Source: Simmondsia chinensis (taxonomy: Eukaryota; Streptophyta; Magnoliopsida; Caryophyllales; Simmondsiaceae). From it: a stretch of 64,000 bases of DNA. The notes beneath the pieces are model-generated. The model had not been told where the DNA came from and made no database searches. It was given only the letters and a program-made list of their open reading frames with translations. The translations under genes were made by a program, and so were the position numbers. The stretch lies in NCBI GenBank assembly GCA_018398585.1, contig JAGTTD010000010.1:21264005-21328004 (forward strand), in the 5' to 3' direction. Of this stretch, positions 20,573 to 31,242 are shown piece by piece. Position 1 is the first letter of the stretch, and each line of letters opens with the position of its first letter.

Positions 20573-22076
20573 ATGAAGAAAGGACTTCAAGGCTGTGCTT
20601 ACCAGTGGGTAGGACAATTATTCGCCATATCTTCAGCCGAGATGATCAGCATAACAGAACCAGCAGTGCAAATTCTGGTTACTGAATTTAATGATGTCTT
20701 TGAAGTGCCTAGATCATTGCCTCCCAAAAGAAGTCTGGATCATGAAATACCTCTCAAAGAGGATGCTGCACTAGTGAAGATAAGGCCTTATAGATATCCC
20801 CATGCTCAAAAGACAGAAATTGAAAGGCAAGTAGAAGAGTTACTCAAGACAATCTTCATTCAAGCCAGCCATAGTCCTTTTGCTTCTCCGGTCATTCTTG
20901 TCAAGAAGAAGGATGGTTCAGCTCGTATGTGTATTGATTAAGGGAAACTTAACTCTTTGACTGTGAAGGACAAGTTCCCCATACCAGTTATTGATGACTT
21001 GTTAGATGAATTACATGGAGCCTGAGTTTTTTCCAAGCTAGATCCGGCAAGGTTATCATCAGATCAGGGTGGGTGAGCATGATGTGTATAAGACTGCTTT
21101 CTGGACGCATCATGGGCATTTTGAGTTCGTGGTTATGCCTTTTGGCTTGACCAACGCACCAGCTACATTTCAGGCTCTAATGAATGATGTTTACAAGCAA
21201 TTTCTTAGGAAATTTGTATTGGTTTTCTTCGATGACATCCTCATTTATAGTGCATCGTTTGAAGAGCATTTGAAGCATCTAAGGGAGGTATTTGTGGTCA
21301 TGCACCAGCATAAATTGTATGCCAAGTTGGCTAAGTGTTCATTTGCTCAAGCACATCTGGAATATTTGGGCCATGTGATCTCTTGTGATGGAGTTGCAAC
21401 CGATCCTTCAAAGACACAAGCCATGAGAGAATGGGCTGTTCCGGTCACATTGAAACAATTGAGGGGCTTTTTGGGGTTAACTGGCTATTACCGCAAGTTT
21501 GTAGCTAACTATGGAGCCTTAGCCAAGCCTCTAACAGATTTACTAAAGAAGAACTCCTTCAGATGGTCAGAAGAAGCTCAAAAGGCTTTCGATTCTCTCA
21601 AAATTGCAATGTGCAGAGCTCCTGTTTTAGCTATGCCGGATTTCTCTTCAAGCTTCATCCTAGAGACAGATGCAAGTGGGAGTGGCATTGGGGCAGTATT
21701 GTCTCAAGCTGGGAGACCTATAGCATATCTTAGCCAAGCCTTGAGTGCAAAACACCAAGCTCTTTCCACATATGAGAAAGAGTACCTTGCAATATTGCTT
21801 GCTGTGGAGAAGTGGAGGCATTACCTTAATGGGCATCATTTCATCATTAGGACTGATCATCAAAGCCTCAAACATTTATTAGAGCAAAAGATTGTCACCA
21901 GGATCCAAAGGAAGGGGCTAATGAAGATGTTGGGGCTGAATTATGATATCGAATACAAAAGAGGCAGAGAAAACCAGGCAGCGGATGCACTGTCACGCAA
22001 GTTTGAGGGGCATGAGCAGGGTTCCCTTGGGGCTATTACCATGATCTCTCCTGCTTGGATGGAAGAACTACATTAG
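20573..22076 (+). pseudogene. reverse transcriptase and RNase H of G7
   Basis: RT starts with RSLDHEIPLKEDAALVKIRP and [24 protein letters not shown] (20939-20941) and a frameshift near 21050 interrupt it. From 21069 a 335-codon open frame holds [20 protein letters not shown], the catalytic [25 protein letters not shown] and [12 protein letters not shown]. RNase H follows ([61 protein letters not shown]) with the expected Asp and Glu residues. It lacks only the two disrupted points to be a complete RT-RNase H, so the decay is moderate. Confidence 0.9.
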
Positions 22077-22105
22077 TCCTATGAGAATGATGTGTTTGCA
22101 CAGGA

Positions 22106-22920
22106 ATGTTTAGCTGCAGCAAGTTGTGGCAAAGAGGGCAATCTGGCTGCTGGAAGAGACATTTCTGTAACCCGAGGACTGATCAGAATTCAGGGAAGCT
22201 ATATGTGGGCAAATCGACTGATCTTAGGCACCACATCATCAGTGCTGCTCATGATTCTTCATGGGGAGGACACTCAGACATGGAAGGGACATATCAGAGG
22301 CTGAAATTCCAATTCTTCTGGCCCGGTTTGAAGAAGGAAGTAACTAGCTTTGTGCAAAGTTGTGAGGTTTGCCAACAAACCAAACTGGGTGACCACAGAT
22401 ACCAAGGGTTGGTTCAGCCTTTGCCGGTTCCGGATGGTGTATGGCAACACATAAGCATGGATTTCATTGAAGGGTTGCCTAAATCTGAAGGGAAGGAGGT
22501 AATTTGGGTTGTTGTTGATCGCTTCACCAAATCTGTACACTTCATTGCTTTAGCAAGGCCTGTAACTGCAGAAAAGCTTGCTTGTGTGTTCTTAGACAAC
22601 ATCTACAAGCTACATGGGTTGCCCCAATCCATAATTTCTAATAGAGACAAACTCTTCACGAGCCAGTTCTGGAAGGAGTTGTTTAAGCTCTTGGGAACAA
22701 CCTTGGCTCTCAGTTCATCTTATCACCCTCAAACCGATGGTCAAATGGAGAGAGTTAACCAATGCATAGAACAATACCTCAGGAGCATGATATTTAGTCA
22801 TCCCAAGGTGTGGGGAAGATGGCTTTCTTTGGCTGAATTCTGGTACAATACTCACTTCCACTCTTCAATAGGCACAACTCCCTTTAGATCCTTATTTGGG
22901 TATGATCCACCCTCTCCCTT
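22106..22920 (+). pseudogene. integrase of G7, C-terminus lost
   Basis: A frameshift near 22195 separates the leader from the HHCC zinc finger (HDSSWGGHSD...CEVCQQTKLGDH). Catalytic core: HISMDFIEGLPKSEGKEVIW, then ISNRDKLFTSQFWKEL, then YHPQTDGQMERVNQCIEQYL. The second catalytic Asp (SDRD in G2) is Asn (SNRD). The frame ends in FGYDPPSPLG at about 22920, where sequence unrelated to integrase begins, so the GPY region and chromodomain are missing. Confidence 0.85.
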
Positions 22921-23985
22921 GGGAATAAAGGCTTCAAGCACGACAAGATCAACTTGAGCAAGAAAATTCCACATGGCAACAACAACTTGAGAAAAGGCTT
23001 CATGCATGGCAGGAACAAACTGAGCAAAATGGTACTGATTTGGCTGACTTAAGCTCACATCTAAAAGCTGCAACTACAAATCAGGTAGTAGTGCAACGGG
23101 GAGTTCCATTGTAAGTGGAAGAGCCAATGAATATTGTAGCCAAGGAGATGCAAGTGCACATTAAATTTAAAACCAGCTGTTTCTTGCAATTAAAGCTGGT
23201 GTTGCAACCTCACATTGAGATTCAGTTAGCACAAACATAATTGATTTTCTCTCTAAGCAGCTAACATTCAAATTCAGATGGGAAATTTGCAAAATAAAAT
23301 TAAATTACAGGCCAGGTGGAGGAAGGTTGGACTTAATTCATTCATGTTTGATAGAGGAAGACCTCATGAACATGGAATTGGATGGCTCATTGTCAAGAAT
23401 GCTAAGGAAGGACGACAACCAAATTTATTTGTGATCTGCAGCAACAGTATCAAAAGGATCATAGGCAAGGCAAATTGGGGCGGCTGGTTTGGCGTGACAG
23501 TGGCAGATCTCTGGATGTTTTACTTCCTATGTTAAATGAAAGAGTCATTGAGGGACAATGCCATATTCAAGTACAAGAGGTTAAGACTGCAAAGGATGTG
23601 TTTGAGGTTTTAAAAGAACCTTATTTCAAATCTAGGATCCTTGGACTTCAAGCAGGATGGAAGGGCGAGAATGAAGTACAAGATTGTGTCACTCCTCATA
23701 GCTCCAACAACACCAAGGCCATGATCAAAGCCATTGGGTGTTTCATGAAGACACCTCTCTAGTGGGAGGAGATTTGCAAGAGTTTCTACATGATTTTTCA
23801 CATATAGTTGCAGCATTAAGGTACGTAAGTGCATGGTTGTTGAATTCAGATGGGAATGCTGCCATCTCATTAGGAACACTAGCACTTCTCCATCCAAAAG
23901 CTGTAATGTCAGCTACAACAAGAGTTTTCAAGCTATACTTCTTTCTAAGATTCTTGAGGACAAAAATCTCAAAAGGAGGGAGTAT
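22921..23985 (+). other. remnant of the extra 3' segment of G6
   Basis: Not integrase or chromodomain. It starts with a Gln-rich coiled coil (QDQLEQENSTWQQQLEKRLH, 22940-23000) and includes EEPMNIVAKEMQVHIKF (about 23120-23170), which resembles IEPLNVATKELQVQI of G8 at 25045-25090. Two overlapping open stretches (23278-23535 and 23475-23762) have no family I recognise. The end TTRVFKLYFFLRFLRTKISK and the polypurine tract AAAAGGAGGGAGTAT (23971-23985) match the G8 end. Both elements therefore seem to share an extra region between pol and the 3' LTR. Confidence 0.55.
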
Positions 23986-24463
23986 TGTCATGATTCTAGA
24001 TATAGGGAGATATTAATAATGCAATGGATGTAAATAGGAAGTAACTGTCATTACTATGAGTCATTTTGTCATTAGTCCTAGCATATGTTAGTTAGTTAGT
24101 TGGTCTTGGTGAAGAGTTAGTTAGGAATAAGTCAATGTTGGTGGCTCGCAAGTGTAATGTCGGTTAAGGCATTTGTGTAGGTCCATTTCATCTTGTTTAG
24201 TGAAGTCTAGTATAAGCAGTTAGTTTCTCTTATAAGTTTGGATATGTTGATGAATAATATTGATCTTTGTCTCTTAATTCTCTCTAGATTCTCTTTATCC
24301 CTTACCTCTTTTTTTACTTCTCATCTCTACTCTCTTCTATCTCTCATCTAAATCTATCTTCTTCCCATCTAATTCTTCTAATTCTCACCTCAATTCACCT
24401 CTTATCTCAATTTACACTCTTCAAACCCTAGTTTATGATTCAAGTTTAGCTTGAATCATAACA
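23986..24463 (+). repeat. 3' LTR of G6
   Basis: 478 bp, from TGTCATGATTCTAGA to TTGAATCATAACA. The first 250 bp match 16181-16430. A CT-rich region lies at 24270-24400. The target duplication TAGGG follows. Confidence 0.85.
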
Positions 24464-27435
24464 TAGGGCCTATTAATTGTCAAGCTAAGGAGCCAAGTTC
24501 TATGTCATTAGATCAACTTTCTCTTAGGGAGGATGACATTTCGAGATTCGTGAGTGTTAATGAATCAATGGTTGAAGTAGTTAAGGTGTTTAAGCAAGAA
24601 GTTGAGCAAAATGCAATTAATAGTGTTGGAATGGGTTGGAATTTGGAAGCTACAGCAGCAAATCAGATTAAGGATGCTGCATTGCATTCAGTGGATCAGG
24701 TTGAGTTGTTACAGAAGCAATATGACTTGAAAATTCAAGATATGAGTGAGGTAGCAGCAGTGCAACATGAACTTGGTCCTTCATTGCTACAAGAAGATGA
24801 TAGTTACAAATTAGGTTAAAATGCAACCATTTAATCCAGGAAAGGAGAAACTTAACAGCACTTGGGTAGGAATACAGCAAACGCAGTAGAAAAGGGAGCA
24901 AAATTCAGCCGACAGTGCTGAATTCAGTTGGGGATAGGGTGCTAAAGCTATAAATCAAAAAATTAAAGTCACACCATGCTTTGAGACTCAGGATAATCTT
25001 GGTAGTGGCAGCACCAATTCAGAACGAAAGTGAGCCATTGCAAGTTATAGAGCCATTGAATGTTGCAACTAAGGAATTGCAAGTGCAAATTTAATTTCTA
25101 AGCCTTAGATTATTATATTTGAAGCTGATGTTATAGCCTCACACTGAGATTAAGTTAGCAATTGGTCTTAGTAGTAAGAAATGTTTTGCAAGCAAGAGAT
25201 TAAGAGCTTTGATTAAGCCAAATTTGGTCTATAAGGGAAGACCTCCAGATTTTTTTCTTCTCAAATCCAATAAGGTGGTTCTTGAAAAGCTTTACATGTT
25301 CAAGAGCATGGAATTGAGGCAGCCTAAGATGGTGTTGTGGTTAATTGATAGACTTAGAGCATCTTCTTGGATCAAAAGGATGTTAAAGAAAGTAAGGAGA
25401 ATAAAGATTTCTATCAGTCGTGTTACAAGTTCAGTAAGGATTTAGGGTGATTCTACTACAGTGCTACCCAATTTAGTGAGGCATTAGGTTGTTACTAATG
25501 CAGGTCAATTCGTTCAGCAGGAAAATTTGCAAGACCAGATCCAAATGCAGGCACAATTGAGTAGAGCTAATGTGTATTAATCTAAGAACGCTAACAATAG
25601 TCCTCCTGATCTAGGGGAAATGGAACAAGTTGTTGAGTTTAACTGAGATAAATTCTATGGCGCAGAGGTTTTGGTTGATAAGTTTGCTGAATAACATCAT
25701 TCTTGGAGCAATAGGAGTGGAAGAACTCAGCTCAAAACAAGTTCCCAGTGAAGAACAAGGAGAGGAAGGCTCAATGTATATCAAGAGTATACGATGGGAC
25801 ACAAAGGGCAATCTAACTAATTATGATTGTTCTTGAAATTGAGTTAGTTGAGGAAACAGAACAAGACTTGGGTGTGTACATTGGTCAAGCTGAAATGAAA
25901 GGGGATGTTCTAAAGGTGAAGGCAAAGGTGAGACCACCTAAGGTTTCTGTTGAGATGCAGCACATGAGAATCGGAGCATTTTCAACTGATCAAATTGAGT
26001 AGTTCAACAAAGACCACATGAGCAGATCAGCAATTGTTTAACACATGTCCAAAGATGTTAAGATGCTCAAGTTATATCTTGGATTTATTTAGATGAACAT
26101 TGAATCCAAGCATGTGCATACTTCCAAAGATGTAGTTTGGGTAAACTTGAGTGAGGAAAGGAATCATTTTAGCTGCAGAACCTTCTAAAGCAGGGAGCAA
26201 GAAGCAGTTCAGACTGGGTCTGAAGGCTTTGATAAAGGGGCTGAGATTTGTGTGTTACAAGCAAGGTGAAGAAGGATCTCACAGATTGGGACAAGGAAGT
26301 TTCAGTGGTTGTTTAGAAGTTGCTGCTGAAGAGGGAACTCAAAGCTGTACACAAGTTGTGGTGGACTGTTGTGCTGTCATTGATGCAACAATTTGGAAAG
26401 ACTCGAAGTGGCATTGTTTTGAATTCAAACTCGTGCTTGCGAATAAGGGAGCAGAGTTTGTCCACTTGAGTAGAGAAGGGACACTTAAAGAGCTTAGAAT
26501 ACAAAGTCACTTGATTTAATTTAGTTGCAGAGATTTACGTAAATGCTGGAGGCTAGAGGAAAATATGAACAAGGTTGTTCAAGAATTGAACTTTAAGTGC
26601 CAAAGGTGTAATTAAGAGCTCTTCTTTAGGCCCTACTACAAGTTTCAAATGGGAATGAGCACAAGTCCTGCTATCTAGATGGCTAACAGTAGGCTTTTGG
26701 ATGGGCATGTATACTTGTTGTTTACATCTAGAGGCGGTAAATAGAACCAAGAACTTCTGCAAGTGATATCATTAGTTGTTTTAGCCATGTTTGATCAGGC
26801 TAGAAGGGAAGTTGCTGTTGAAGAATGGTTTCGATGGGTGACCAATTGTTCAGCTAATCTCAGGGTTCAAGATTGATCTATTTTTGAATGTGCAAGAGTT
26901 TTGGAAAAGACCATTGAGTCTTCCATAGAATCAATGGACCAATTTGGTATGTAGCTAGCAGATTCCAAGAAGGCCAAGATTCTGAAGAGCCACCAGTGCA
27001 ACAAGCTGAAGAACCATCAGAAAAATAGCTATTACATTCTCTGGTTATAGCTGCTGCATTCTCAGCCATTATATTGATATATGGCTGTATTAGTTGCAAC
27101 AAGAGGTTCTTCAGTGGGATTATTGGTGTTAGAGTTTGGCTGATTTGGTATGGTAATGGTAGACCTCCTAAAGTATACTCTAAAAATCAGATGCAAGCAT
27201 TGGGGCAGAAGCAGGAGACAAACTCAAATGTACAACAATGATAGCAGGACACCAACATGAAATAGCAAGTTTTCATGCAACAGTTCAGATTCATATCCTA
27301 ATGTTCATATTTCAGGTGGACTCACTGTGCCAATACGTATTCTTTCAGCTCTAATTTCTACAACAACAAGGGTTCTTCAAGTCTCAACTCTCTACTAAGA
27401 TTCTTTAGGACAAGAATTTCTAAAGGGGGGAGTAT
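24464..27435 (+). pseudogene. continuation of the G8 3' segment, unrecognised coding remnants
   Basis: After the G6 insertion, the frame interrupted at 16180 resumes (PINCQAKEPSSMSLDQLSLR) and stays open to 24819. It is polar and helical, with no family I can name. Further remnants follow: 25209-25445 (YKGRPPDFFLLKSNKVV), 25900-26050 (PPKVSVEMQHMRIGAFSTDQ) and 26151-26519 (RLGLKALIKGLRFVCYKQGE). All are separated by stops. The last 130 bp before the LTR (STTTRVLQVSTL then LGQEFLKGG) match the end of G6. I cannot say whether these pieces came from one captured gene, several, or an ancient env-like or accessory ORF. Confidence 0.45.
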
Positions 27436-27760
27436 TATCATGACCCGGGATTTGGAGTTAAGTACTAATAAGTCCTTGAGTTGTGATTAAGAGGAGTTAA
27501 GGATAGTCAAGATTGGCAGCTAGGTCCGAAGTTGGCCTGCTTGAGGTGTCTATGTGCAATGTATCTAGCTTAACTATCCTAGTTTGAGGTTGTATAAGTA
27601 TTAGGTGATTCTCTTATAATGAAGCACTGATGAATGAAAACACTTGAATTCTCTCTCTCATCTAAACTCTCTCTTCATTTCTTATCTCTTTTCACTTCTT
27701 TCTCATTTTAAATTCTATTATCCCCTAGGTTATGATCAATATTTATCTTTAATCATAACA
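27436..27760 (+). repeat. 3' LTR of G8
   Basis: 325 bp, starting TATCATGACCC (TG changed to TA) and ending AATCATAACA. The polypurine tract is directly before it. It shares layout and the CT-rich block with the G6 and G10 LTRs but differs in sequence from G6. Confidence 0.7.
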
Positions 27761-27806
27761 TCATTCTCGATATCTAACCATGTTGGGTTAAAACAGTCTA
27801 GAGGTT
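27761..27806 (-). pseudogene. short piece of T1 gag-pol left of G9
   Basis: 46 bp ending in the AGGTT target duplication of G9. With 34614 onward it aligns to 58476-58560 of T3 (shared ACCATGTTGG and, across the insertion, GCTGAGGGG), which shows G9 is inserted in T1. Confidence 0.75.
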
Positions 27807-28154
27807 TGTAATGATTCAAGTTGAATCTTGAATCAATACCTAGGTGAGAGATGGAAGATAGAATTGAGAGAAGAATAGAATAGAGAGAATTAGGGGAAGA
27901 AGATAGTCTTTTTCAGTGAATACTTTCTCAATACAAGAATTGAGCTATTTGTACTCTTGCAACTATCAAGAATATAGCTCTAACTAACTAACTAACTCAA
28001 ATACACTTGAACTAACTTTCCCTCCTTGGCTCACGGTTACACCTTACTCAACTTACAAGGGAAATACAATAGAATACAAGACTTAACAAGTAATGAATTA
28101 CAATGGATTAATGAATTACAATGGAATATAAGTAATACATGACAATTCACTACA
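27807..28154 (-). repeat. 3' LTR of G9
   Basis: 348 bp, TGTAATG at the left and CACTACA at the right on the plus strand. It matches 34284-34613 with scattered differences and a short internal duplication near 28095-28120. Confidence 0.9.
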
Positions 28155-28198
28155 ATACTCCTCCCTTAAAGAAAAGATTCTTGTCTCAAGAATCTAAC

Positions 28199-28662
28199 TC
28201 AGGAAATTAACTTTTGAGGAACTTGAGCTCTTCCCAAGTAGCCACAGAATGCTCCAAATTGGCCCATTGAACCAATACCTGCAGAACCTTCCTGCTTTGC
28301 TGCTGTATTTCTCTGGAATCTAGTATAGCAGTAGGTTCTTAAAGTAATATGCCATTGGATGAAGTGTTTGGAGGTTGTATAGAACATGTCTTCCCAGCTG
28401 CAACCTACTTCTTCAAAAGAGAGACATGGAACACCGGATGAATGGCTGCATCTGGAGAGAGATCTAATCTGTGTGCTATTGCCCCAACCTTGTGCAATAC
28501 CTTGTATGGACCAAAGTACCTTGCACTGAGTTTAACATTCTTGCGGACTGCCACTAATGACTGCCCATAAGGCTATAATTTCAAGTACACCATGTCTCCA
28601 ACCTCAAAGGATCGTTCAACCCTCCTCTTATCAGCAAAGAAGTTCTGTCTGGCTCGTGCAAG
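28199..28662 (-). pseudogene. chromodomain and integrase C-terminus of G9
   Basis: VLVQWANLEHSVATWEELK lies at 28199-28290, the chromodomain pattern, read with a stop. The [16 protein letters not shown] segment is near 28400-28440 and GDMVYLKL-like sequence near 28570-28600. All are fragmented. Confidence 0.7.
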
Positions 28663-29420
28663 CTACAAATTGTCCTTTAACTGCTGGACTATGTGTTTCC
28701 TTTGCTGCATTAGATTGTCAACTTCATCCACTTGAGTATTACAACTCTGAGATAACACTGGAAATGGAGGTTCATAGCCATATAAGGCTTTGAAGGGAGT
28801 GAAACCCAAAGATGAGTGTGCGTGAGTGTTGTACCAGTATTCAGCTAGCGAAAGCCATTTGCACCACTGCTTAGGATTGTTGAAACTCATGCTTCTCAAG
28901 TATTGTTCTACACTTTGGTTCAATATCTCACTTTGGCCATCGGTTTGGGGATGGTAAGTTGAGCTCAAAGACAATGTTGATCCCAACAATTTCAATAATT
29001 CTTTCCAAAATGTACTTGTGAACAAACAATCTCTATCAGATAAAATGGTTTGTGGCAAGCCATGGAGCATATAAATGTTATCTAAGAACAAATTAGCAAG
29101 CTTCTCAGCACAAGTAGGATGATTAAGAGCTATGAAATGACCATATTTTGTAAAACGATCAATCACAACTCGAATAATCTCTTTCCCTTCTGAGTTTGGC
29201 AGCCCTTCAATAAAATCCATACTAATTTGCTACCAAGCACCATCTGGAATTGGTAGGGGCTGTAATAACCCAGGGTAGGGAGTGTGAGCACTCTAGGTAT
29301 GCTGACAAACTTCACAACTCTGCACCATTTCAATCACATCATGCTTCATACCTTGCCAAGTTAAATTCTGCTTCAGTCTTTAGTAGGAACTTTCAATTCC
29401 AAAATGGCCACCCAACGCTA
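28663..29420 (-). pseudogene. integrase of G9
   Basis: The core is open at 28663-29220: MDFIEGLPNSEGKEIIRVVI, LSDRDCLFTSTFWKELL and TYHPQTDGQSEILNQSVEQY. The three acidic catalytic positions are kept (the Glu lies in QSEILNQ). The zinc finger at 29221-29420 has stops; CEVCQHT-like residues are visible near 29300. Confidence 0.8.
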
Positions 29421-29690
29421 AAGCATGAAAAGATAACATAATTTGTCTTCTTAGCTCAGTAGCATTCCTAATATAGATCTTCCCCTTGATTCTCAGAATG
29501 CCATTAACCAAGGATACCTCATTAGTTGTTAAACCAGCATCAAGATCTGAAATGCTAAGTGCAGTCAAATGTTCTTGAGCAAACTGATCATTCTCATATG
29601 ACTTGAAAATTTCCTCCAACCAAGCAGGAATGACAGTGGTGATTGCCAAGCATGAAGCCTCAACTGCATTCTCTTGCCTCCTGGACAAGG
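29421..29690 (-). pseudogene. RNase H end and integrase leader of G9
   Basis: LSRRQENAVEASCLAITTVI, then ITTVIPAWLEEIFKSYENDQ and FAQEHL, then KIYIRNATELRRQIM. The frame is cut at 29691 by the solo LTR and continues at 31243 (KENLAAD). Confidence 0.8.
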
Positions 29691-29695
29691 CATCT

Positions 29696-31242
29696 TGATG
29701 CGTCTCGTATTTACGCACTTTTGATTGTTATTTTAATTATTTTACACTTATTTAATTATAGTTTTACACTCATTTTGTCAATTTTTATGTTTAATAGGTT
29801 TGAAATTTAAGTTTCAAAAATTGTCAAATTTTGGTGCAAATAAGCCAAATTCGACGCGTAAATAATTAAATCAAGTCAATCAAGATTCGGGACAAGAACG
29901 TAAAAGCTCAACCCGCACCACTACAGTACTCGGGCCCACTGTTCATCATCCCCTACCTCAAGCCCAACACCGGCAAGCCCATCAACCCTAAGCCCACGAA
30001 CAGCCCAGACCGACACCAGACCTCTGGCCCAACGCACCAAGACCTCCAGCCCAAATGCACAGCTTAGCAACCACGACCCAGCTCGACCCAAAGCAAAAGC
30101 CAGCGCACGACACCACCGTCACCGACCCAGGACTAGCACGTCAACATCATCAACTCTGGCCCAAATTGACCACCAGCCCACGACCCCTGCCATCTTCAAC
30201 CTCAGCCCAACAACAACGCAGGCCCTGTTCAACACCAGCCCATACTCGCACATCACCGACCATACCTCCGGCCTACCACCAGCACCGACTTAGGGTTTCG
30301 TTAGGTTAGCTTATAAGAGGAGGACGACGAACGGGAGTTGGGAGGTCTTCGCCGTTGGCCGTTCTCTGCTCTTCTCTCTCTCTCCCTCGTCCTTTTTCTT
30401 TACTTTTCTTCATTTATGATATTATATTTTTTCGTTAAATTGGAACGAAAGCGAAATTAGCGCGGAGATCAACATGAGTTTGTTCAACTTCTTCTTCACC
30501 GGGTCATCCTTAATGGAGAGCTAACTTGCTCTCTGGGGTTAGATGAAATCTTAGCCTTTACTTTTGTTTACTTTTAATTTGGGTTAATTTGATTGTTTAC
30601 ATGAATTGCTTGGTTGAGATAAATACTTTAAAGTATTATATTTTTATTATTTATTCAATTGATATGATTATTGAGCTTGTAACCTTTAATTGTTGATATT
30701 AATATTTATAAATTAATTCTTTGTGCTTGTAGCCTTAGGATTAATTAATTAAGCAATAATATTAACCGAATTATTAACTAAAGCCTATCTTCCCTATGCT
30801 TTAGTTAGATAGGGTCAATACGTGATAATTAAAAATATGTTAGGTAGAGCCTATTTTCTTTATGCTTTAGTTAGATAGGGTCAATACGCAATACTAACAA
30901 CATTACCTTAGTAGGTTGAAGCTTGTAGCCTAAACCACTACCTGTGTGACAATCAATAAGCCCAATTTGAGAGTTAACGCAAAAATAATTGGCTAATGAT
31001 GGATTCGAAATCCTAGGTTCCAATTTAATACACTTTTCAGATTAGAAGTAGATTACCTTAGTATAATTGTTGTTTCCTTAGGTTAATTAATACAAAAATC
31101 TCTCAATTTTATTCAAATCAGAATAAATTCACGCACTCTTAGTCCATGTGGTTCGACACCCTCTCGCCCTACACCTCAATTTAGGTGTGTTTAATAGATA
31201 GGGTTTTATATTAAATTTTGATAGACGTAGAAAAACACATCA
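29696..31242 (+). mobile_element. solo LTR, probably Athila-like
   Basis: 1547 bp with termini TGATGCGTCTCG and AACACATCA, flanked by CATCT at 29691-29695 and 31243-31247. It has no internal domain, so it is a solo LTR left by LTR-LTR recombination. The TGATG...CATCA ends and the GTGGTTCGACACCCTCTCGC block (31150-31169) before the end are reminiscent of Athila LTRs. The middle (29900-30300) is GC-rich with a fortuitous Pro/Thr-rich open stretch. A TATA-like CTTATAAGAGG (30310-30320) followed by a CT-rich leader (30360-30410) suggests a promoter on the plus strand. A duplicated block of about 60 bp occurs at 30775-30895 (AAAGCCTATCTTCCCTATGC and GAGCCTATTTTCTTTATGCT). Confidence 0.85.
30310..30320 (+). 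promoter_or_regulatory. TATA-like box in the solo LTR
   Basis: CTTATAAGAGG is followed within about 50 bp by a CT-rich tract. It runs antisense to the surrounding element G9. Activity is not shown. Confidence 0.4.

Larger units (their letters stand above)
18335..22920 (+). mobile_element. Ty3/Gypsy element G7, 5' LTR to integrase
   Basis: This is the best preserved gag-pol in the window. In order it has 5' LTR, primer-binding site, gag (402 codons open), protease, RT, RNase H and integrase. It ends abruptly inside the integrase at about 22920, where sequence of G6 takes over. No chromodomain and no 3' LTR remain. The sequence is close to G2 (KSEGKEVIWVVVDRFTK, HPKVWGRWLSLAE), so G7 is the same lineage. 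Target duplication cannot be tested because the right end is lost. Confidence 0.85.
16181..24463 (+). mobile_element. LTR element G6, inserted in G8 and largely replaced
   Basis: It is bounded by the start of a 5' LTR at 16181 and the end of a full LTR at 24463, with target duplications TAAGG (16176-16180) and TAGGG (24464-24468), four of five identical. The RRM-segment frame of G8 is continuous across the two flanks once one duplication copy is ignored, which confirms the insertion. The 5' LTR is cut at about 16430 by a LINE. Internal gag-pol of G6 is gone, removed with the 3' half of G7 by a fusion near 22920. Only its extra 3' segment (22921-23985) and 3' LTR remain. Confidence 0.7.
15661..27760 (+). 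mobile_element. LTR element G8 with an RRM-bearing 3' segment (5' part missing)
   Basis: A plus-strand segment ends in a polypurine tract (TAAAGGGGGGAGTAT, 27421-27435) and an LTR-like sequence (27436-27760). Upstream it contains no gag or pol but a long region with an RRM-like fragment (15842-16180) continuing at 24469 after the insertion of G6. The left edge is abrupt, joining T1 protease at about 15660. No 5' LTR was found and no target duplication matches. Judged from T3, about 165 bp of T1 between 15660 and 27761 is also missing, so the insertion was accompanied or followed by a deletion. Assignment of the RRM segment to the element is an inference, supported by related sequence in G6 at the same place before its LTR. 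Confidence 0.55.

Noticed and set aside
30055..30309. 84-codon Pro/Thr-rich open frame
   Set aside because: It lies in the GC-rich part of a solo LTR, before the TATA-like box. Composition alone explains the lack of stops.
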